From Acetatifactor muris (lineage in GTDB: Bacteria > Bacillota > Clostridia > Lachnospirales > Lachnospiraceae): a stretch of 64,000 nt of DNA. The notes below the pieces were generated by a model. It made no database searches. It was not told where the DNA came from and saw nothing but the letters and a program-made list of their open reading frames with translations. Position 1 is the first letter of the stretch. Each line of letters opens with the position of its first letter. Positions 60,023-64,000 of this stretch are shown in pieces. A program made the translations under genes and the position numbers. The stretch is from assembly GCF_024623325.1 (NCBI RefSeq), contig NZ_JANJZD010000017.1, positions 1 through 64,000 of the forward strand. The letters are read 5' to 3'.

Positions 60023-60051
60023 ATTGTACTTTTTACGCAACGTCTTGTCAA
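60023..60051 (-). promoter_or_regulatory. Promoter of the hybrid kinase/HD operon
   Basis: On the reverse strand TTGACA (60051-60046), 17 bp, TACAAT (60028-60023), 45 bp before the ATG. Confidence 0.8.
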
Positions 60052-60208
60052 TGAGGATGCGCACTCTTCTCTATATTTTATGTGACCGTGTTACGCCTGG
60101 GGCAGGCAGTGTCATCTGTATGAAAGTTAAGTATTGCTTTTTTGTCAGGTATTGTGTAGACTTAAGGTACTTACTTTATTTTCAGCTGCACAGAGAGGAG
60201 CATCTATT

Positions 60209-61903
60209 ATGAAACGTGCGATGAAGCAGTCAACTCTGATTTTGATTTTGAATGGGATTTCTATTTTGACATTACTGTATATGGTATATTCTCTGTTTTT
60301 ATACAGTTCTGTCAGCAGCAGACTGACAGAGGCCAATGAAGACCGGTTTGCGCTGACCTACAATGCCAATCGATTTATGAATGGTTCTGCATATCTGACA
60401 AATGAGGTCAGGGCTTTTGCCGCTACCGGCAGCCAGGAGCATTACGACAATTACTGGAATGAAATCAATGTGCTGAAGAACAGAGACCAGGGAGTGGCGG
60501 CTCTGCAGGAGATCGGAATTACCAAAGAGGAACAGCTTATGATCGACGAGATGTCCGCTCTGTCCAATCAGCTGGTTCCGCTGGAAGAAGAGGCCATGAA
60601 GGAAGTACAGGCAGGAGAGAGTGAAAAGGCAGTGGAATATGTGTACGGGGAGGAATACAGTACTTCCATTGCACAGATCAATGCTCTGAAGGAACAATTC
60701 CTTGCCGCGCTGGATGTGAGGTCTCTGGACCAGGTGGAAGCGATGGAGAGAGAAGCGGGATTTATCAGGCTGAGAATGATTCTGGCGCTGGTGATGGTCA
60801 GTTTCATTCAGCTGCTGAATATGATTATTACCAGGATACAGATTATGCGCCCTGTAATTGCGGTGAAGAATCAGATGGGAGAAATTTCTCAGGGAAATCT
60901 CTCAGCGGCATTTTCTCTGGAAGCCAACACTTCCGAAATCGGTATGCTGGTAAATTCCATTCATGAAACCAGGCGGGAGCTGAAAAAATATATCAAGGAT
61001 ATCGACTACATACTGGCCCAGATGGCTCAGGGCAATATGAATCTGACAGTGGGAGAGGACTACCGGGGAGAATTCCTTCCGATTCAGAATGCCATGAAGC
61101 AGATTCTGGACTCTCTGAATGGCGCACTTATGGGAATCAACAGTACGGCCGAGAGGGTTTCCATGGAATCGGAGCATATGGCTTCCGACGCCCAGACGTT
61201 GTCCAGTGGTTCTGTGGAACAGGCAGCTGCCGTCCAGGAGTTGTCTGCGAGCATACAGGATATCTCCAGGCAGGTGGACAGTACTTCGAAGGATGCGGAC
61301 AATGCCAAAACGCTGTCAGAAGAATCATCGGCCCATCTTCAGGTGTGCGACGAGAAGATGGGGGCTTTGACAGAAGCCATGGCGGATATATCCCGTTCTT
61401 CCAATCAGATTGGCGGTATCATCAAAACCATTGAGGACATTGCGCTTCAGACGAAGATATTGGCATTGAATGCGTCGGTGGAAGCGGCGCGGGCAGGCGG
61501 CGAAGCGGGTAAAAGCTTTGCAGTGGTGGCAAACGAAGTACAGAGTCTGGCAAACAAAAGTTCCGCGTCAGCCCAGGATATCACAGAGCTGATTGAGAAT
61601 TCCATGCGGCTGGTGTCCTATGGAGAGACACTTTCCACAGATACCACCCAGGCTCTTTCCGAGGTGATTTCCAGTGCTGAGAAATCGGCGGAAATGGTGG
61701 AAAGGATTGCGGCGTCGGCTGTGGAACAGGCCCAGTCTCTGAAACAGCTGACCCTGGGGATGGAACAGATATCCGAGGTAGTCCAGACCAATGCGGCAAC
61801 CGCGGAGAAATCAGCCGCTTCTGCCAGAGAGCTGAATCAGCAGGCAGATGAGCTGCGGCTTTCTGTTCAGCAGTTTAAACTGCGGGAAAGGGGCAGAAGA
61901 TAG
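60209..61903 (+). CDS. Methyl-accepting chemotaxis protein
   Basis: The 564-residue receptor has a membrane helix at 8-30, a helical extracellular sensor (~35-185) with YNANRFMNGSAYLTNEVRAFAATGSQEHYDNYWNEI, a second helix (~190-212), a double HAMP-like linker (RPVIAVKNQMGEISQGNLSAAFSLEANTSEIGMLVNSI), and a signalling tip [45 protein letters not shown] 60209 follows GAGAGGAG. The sensor resembles CHASE3/4HB types that read redox or binding proteins. It is divergent from the hybrid kinase operon, which may share its stimulus. Confidence 0.93.
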   Translation: MKRAMKQSTLILILNGISILTLLYMVYSLFLYSSVSSRLTEANEDRFALTYNANRFMNGSAYLTNEVRAFAATGSQEHYDNYWNEINVLKNRDQGVAALQEIGITKEEQLMIDEMSALSNQLVPLEEEAMKEVQAGESEKAVEYVYGEEYSTSIAQINALKEQFLAALDVRSLDQVEAMEREAGFIRLRMILALVMVSFIQLLNMIITRIQIMRPVIAVKNQMGEISQGNLSAAFSLEANTSEIGMLVNSIHETRRELKKYIKDIDYILAQMAQGNMNLTVGEDYRGEFLPIQNAMKQILDSLNGALMGINSTAERVSMESEHMASDAQTLSSGSVEQAAAVQELSASIQDISRQVDSTSKDADNAKTLSEESSAHLQVCDEKMGALTEAMADISRSSNQIGGIIKTIEDIALQTKILALNASVEAARAGGEAGKSFAVVANEVQSLANKSSASAQDITELIENSMRLVSYGETLSTDTTQALSEVISSAEKSAEMVERIAASAVEQAQSLKQLTLGMEQISEVVQTNAATAEKSAASARELNQQADELRLSVQQFKLRERGRR

Positions 61904-61922
61904 CGGACAGGGGGAACAGGAA

Positions 61923-61952
61923 AACGCGGAGAAGATTATTCTTCTCCGCGTT
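61923..61952. terminator. Bidirectional terminator
   Basis: A perfect 13-bp stem (61923-61935 with 61940-61952, TTAT loop) lies between convergent genes. T-richer tails are present on both sides. The last codons and stop of the DUF4317 gene are part of the stem, so coding and terminator functions overlap. Confidence 0.85.
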
Positions 61953-63126
61953 CATTTTCGGAAACCTCTTTTTCAGAGGAAGTCTTCACCGCAATGCCGT
62001 TTACGATCACGCCGCCGTCCAGCTCGATGACAAGACACTCCCTGCCGTTTATTCTGCGGGTTTCAATCAAATCGGTGCGTTCCGGATTGACCTTGATGAC
62101 GATATCCGGAGTTTTCACCTCGAAGGAACGAGTGTTCATAACATTGGACATGAGCAGGGAAGTATTCTCCCCGGCTGTTTCGTCGTAATGCCGGTCAAAT
62201 TCATCCAGCTTGTCATTTGCCACGCCGCTGTCGGCCAGAATGGTTTTGACTTCATTTTTATCCAGTACAAGTGGTTCCGGTGCCTCTCTGTGCTCTTCCG
62301 CCAGCTCGGTGAACCGGTCGTGAATGCTTTTTACCACTTCGATATCGCAGTCTTCTCCCAGGGTATCTTCTATCAGAGCCTGAAAGGTTTCTTTCTGGCT
62401 GTCGGCGGAGAGGGGCAGGGGACAGCCAAACAGCTGTTCCACGAATCCTTCCTTTAACTCTTCCGAATTTTTCGAATAGTACAGAAGGCTGTGAATATCC
62501 GCGCTTCTGTCAGTGAAGGCCGGGAAGAGGAAACCTGCCTCGGGAAGAGATACCACCCAGTCCCGGGTACGGTTTCGGAATGTATTTTCCTCTGCGTCAT
62601 AACTCAGGCCTGGCCTGGACAGCTCAACGGGACAGATACAGGACAGTATGTATTCATAGATTTCATCGGAGGCATCCTCCATTTCCAGACCGTCCGTGGT
62701 CCTTCCCGGCACATCATAGATGTCATGGATGATCAGAATCAGATAATTTCCCACATATTCATAGTTTTCGATGATTTTATCATAGTAGGCTTCCAGCAGG
62801 GCATCATCTTTCAGCTTGCTGTCTCTCAGGCGCAGCAGAAATTCATGGGTATTGTCCGGAGATTCCGTGTCTGCGGCAAGCCCGGCCACTTCCAGAGACA
62901 GAGGGAAATCCAGGGTCAGGAGGTTTCTGCCCAGAGTTCCGGACAGAACCTTCCGCAGAATTTCGAAGTATTTGAACATTTCCTCTTCGGGAAGGGCCAG
63001 AAAGGCCTGCTTCAGCTCGGTTTTTTTATTTTTCTCCCCATCCACATAACAGCCGCAGATACGTGTGATAGAGCAGTTTTTGGGTGTGAGCAGCTTTTTG
63101 ATTTCTGCAATCTCTTTTTTGGTCAT
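61936..63126 (-). CDS. DUF4317 family protein
   Basis: The 396-residue cytosolic protein starts MTKKEIAEIKKLLTPKNCSITRICGCYVDGEKNK at ATG 63124-63126, then NYLILIIHDIYDVPGRTTDGLEMEDASDEIYEYILSCICPVELSRPGLSYDAEENTF and, near the C-terminus, PDIVIKVNPERTDLIETRRINGRECLVIELDGGVIVNGI. These are the marks of DUF4317, a family found mainly in Clostridia and of unknown function. Length is usual. The ribosome site AAGGAG lies just upstream. Convergent with the chemoreceptor and divergent from mscL. Confidence 0.9.
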   Translation of the reverse strand: MTKKEIAEIKKLLTPKNCSITRICGCYVDGEKNKKTELKQAFLALPEEEMFKYFEILRKVLSGTLGRNLLTLDFPLSLEVAGLAADTESPDNTHEFLLRLRDSKLKDDALLEAYYDKIIENYEYVGNYLILIIHDIYDVPGRTTDGLEMEDASDEIYEYILSCICPVELSRPGLSYDAEENTFRNRTRDWVVSLPEAGFLFPAFTDRSADIHSLLYYSKNSEELKEGFVEQLFGCPLPLSADSQKETFQALIEDTLGEDCDIEVVKSIHDRFTELAEEHREAPEPLVLDKNEVKTILADSGVANDKLDEFDRHYDETAGENTSLLMSNVMNTRSFEVKTPDIVIKVNPERTDLIETRRINGRECLVIELDGGVIVNGIAVKTSSEKEVSENERGEE

Positions 63127-63216
63127 AGCGTCAACTCCTTAAATTGATTTCGGTCTGTTTTTACGGCACTTGTTCAGTATATACCAAAATTTATGGGCGG
63201 GCAAGTTACAAATGGG

Positions 63217-63245
63217 TTGTGGCAGGAGAATTCTTGTGATACTAT
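63217..63245 (+). promoter_or_regulatory. Probable promoter of mscL
   Basis: TTGTGG (63217-63222), 17 bp, TACTAT (63240-63245), 80 bp before the mscL start. Confidence 0.45.
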
Positions 63246-63324
63246 TAATAGGATGGATTTGGAATGTCAGAAAAGCAAAGCAGCTGTACAGACTGATAAA
63301 ATATACAGAAAGGCAGGAAAACAG

Positions 63325-63798
63325 ATGGGCAGGAAAGAAAAAAAGGATTTTCAAGGGAAGGGATTTGTAGCGGAGTTCAGAAAGTTTATTACAAGAGGGA
63401 ATGTGCTGGATATGGCAGTGGGTGTCATTGTGGGCGGCGCGTTTACTTCCATTGTGACTTCGCTGAACCAGGATATTCTGACACCGATACTGGGCATTTT
63501 CGGCGGTACGGATTTCAGCTATCTGTCTGTTACTCTGGGCGGCGGGGAAAATGCGCCGGTGCTTTATTACGGGAAATTTATTACAGCAATTATCAATTTC
63601 CTGATTACGGCGCTGGTTATTTTCTGTCTGATTAAAGTGATCAACGCGCTGAGTGACAGGATGAAGAAAAAGGAAGAGGACAAGCCTGCCGCACCCACTA
63701 CGAAGAAGTGTCCCTATTGTCTCAGTGAGATTCCGAAAGAGGCGCTCAGATGCCCTCACTGTACTTCTCATCTGGATGAAAAGAAGGAGAACCGGTAA
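63325..63798 (+). CDS. mscL: Large-conductance mechanosensitive channel with zinc-ribbon tail
   Basis: The 157-residue protein forms a pentameric pore that opens under membrane tension and saves cells from osmotic downshock. FVAEFRKFITRGNVLDMAVGVIVGGAFTSIVTSLNQDILTPILG is the N-terminal helix and TM1; GKFITAIINFLITALVIFCLIKVIN is TM2. After the bundle helix there is an added zinc-ribbon CPYCLSEIPKEALRCPHC (residues ~129-146), which is absent from E. coli MscL but, as I recall, frequent in Clostridia. ATG 63325 matches the known N-terminus; upstream ATGs would add random sequence. Confidence 0.96.
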   Translation: MGRKEKKDFQGKGFVAEFRKFITRGNVLDMAVGVIVGGAFTSIVTSLNQDILTPILGIFGGTDFSYLSVTLGGGENAPVLYYGKFITAIINFLITALVIFCLIKVINALSDRMKKKEEDKPAAPTTKKCPYCLSEIPKEALRCPHCTSHLDEKKENR

Positions 63799-63828
63799 AT
63801 TATCGGTATGCCGGACAGGGAGGCCGCT

Positions 63829-64000
63829 ATGTTTTTACTAAAAAGAGGAAAAAAATGGATCTGTCTGATGGCAGGTGCGCTGACAGCTGTCATACTGGGA
63901 GGCTGCGGCGGAGCCGGGGAGAAGACCCAGAGTGCCATGCAGATGATTCAGGAGCTGGATTATCAGGGGGCGCTTGCGCAGCTGGACAGTGCGGAGGAGA
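63829..64000 (+). CDS. Lipoprotein, N-terminal part (runs off window)
   Basis: ATG 63829 follows GGGAGG. The frame encodes a lipoprotein signal (WICLMAGALTAVILGGCGG; Cys near residue 26) and then a helical stretch, SAMQMIQELDYQGALAQLDSAEE, that looks like the first tetratricopeptide helix pair. It lies 30 bp after mscL on the same strand and may be co-transcribed. The rest is outside the window. Confidence 0.75.
   Translation, partial: MFLLKRGKKWICLMAGALTAVILGGCGGAGEKTQSAMQMIQELDYQGALAQLDSAEE

Overview
The window reads as chromosome of a gut-type Clostridia, most likely Lachnospiraceae (inference). Reasons: strong GGAGG-type ribosome sites, sigma-A promoters, many families typical of that group (DUF6809, DUF4317, DUF4474, DUF2871, ECF S-components), several methyl-accepting chemotaxis proteins and plant/host-glycan hydrolases. 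No rRNA, tRNA or CRISPR array was seen.

Layout. 1-11 kb is a patchwork: a transposase fragment beside a beheaded histidine kinase, small DUF proteins (DUF2871, DUF1801, DUF2200, DUF4180, TfoX-C), a 3-methyladenine glycosylase, two orphan immunity-type genes (SUKH; DUF2185-DUF4241), a MerR/MATE pair with a textbook 19-bp-spacer promoter, an orphan NADAR antitoxin and a secreted His/Cys repeat protein. 11-13.6 kb is a gene graveyard: a decaying riboflavin-transporter gene with a collapsed FMN riboswitch, an hsdS scrap, and fused sigma/HTH scraps of the kind found in conjugative transposons.

13.6-31 kb is the most unusual part. An XRE regulator is followed by a ClpP-type protease, a VirD4/TraG-like ATPase without membrane segments, three proteins of no recognised family, and a 1797-residue protein. 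That protein joins a ClpB-like AAA+ module, a receiver-like domain, an FtsH-like AAA+ module and an M41 metalloprotease. Downstream lie a Sel1 fragment, a SPASM-type radical enzyme next to a protein with an FVTNSSSS N-terminus and acidic repeats, a zinc-ribbon membrane protein and a CAP-domain lipoprotein. Four promoters here share a GTAA-N3-TTAC palindrome 21-22 bp upstream of the -10 box, which suggests one regulon for the island.

31-64 kb looks like ordinary chromosome: two uncharacterised proteins (one SUMF1-like), a lactonase, an M28 peptidase, a DUF4474 protein coupled to a phosphoesterase, a large ankyrin protein, three chemoreceptors, an ECF S-component overlapping a P-loop kinase, an orphan sugar-binding lipoprotein, carB, GH43, GH31 and GH27 glycosidases, a frameshifted methyltransferase, a hybrid kinase/HD-domain operon, a DUF4317 protein, mscL with a zinc-ribbon tail, and the start of a lipoprotein gene.

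All family names come from recognising the translated sequence by eye; no database was searched.
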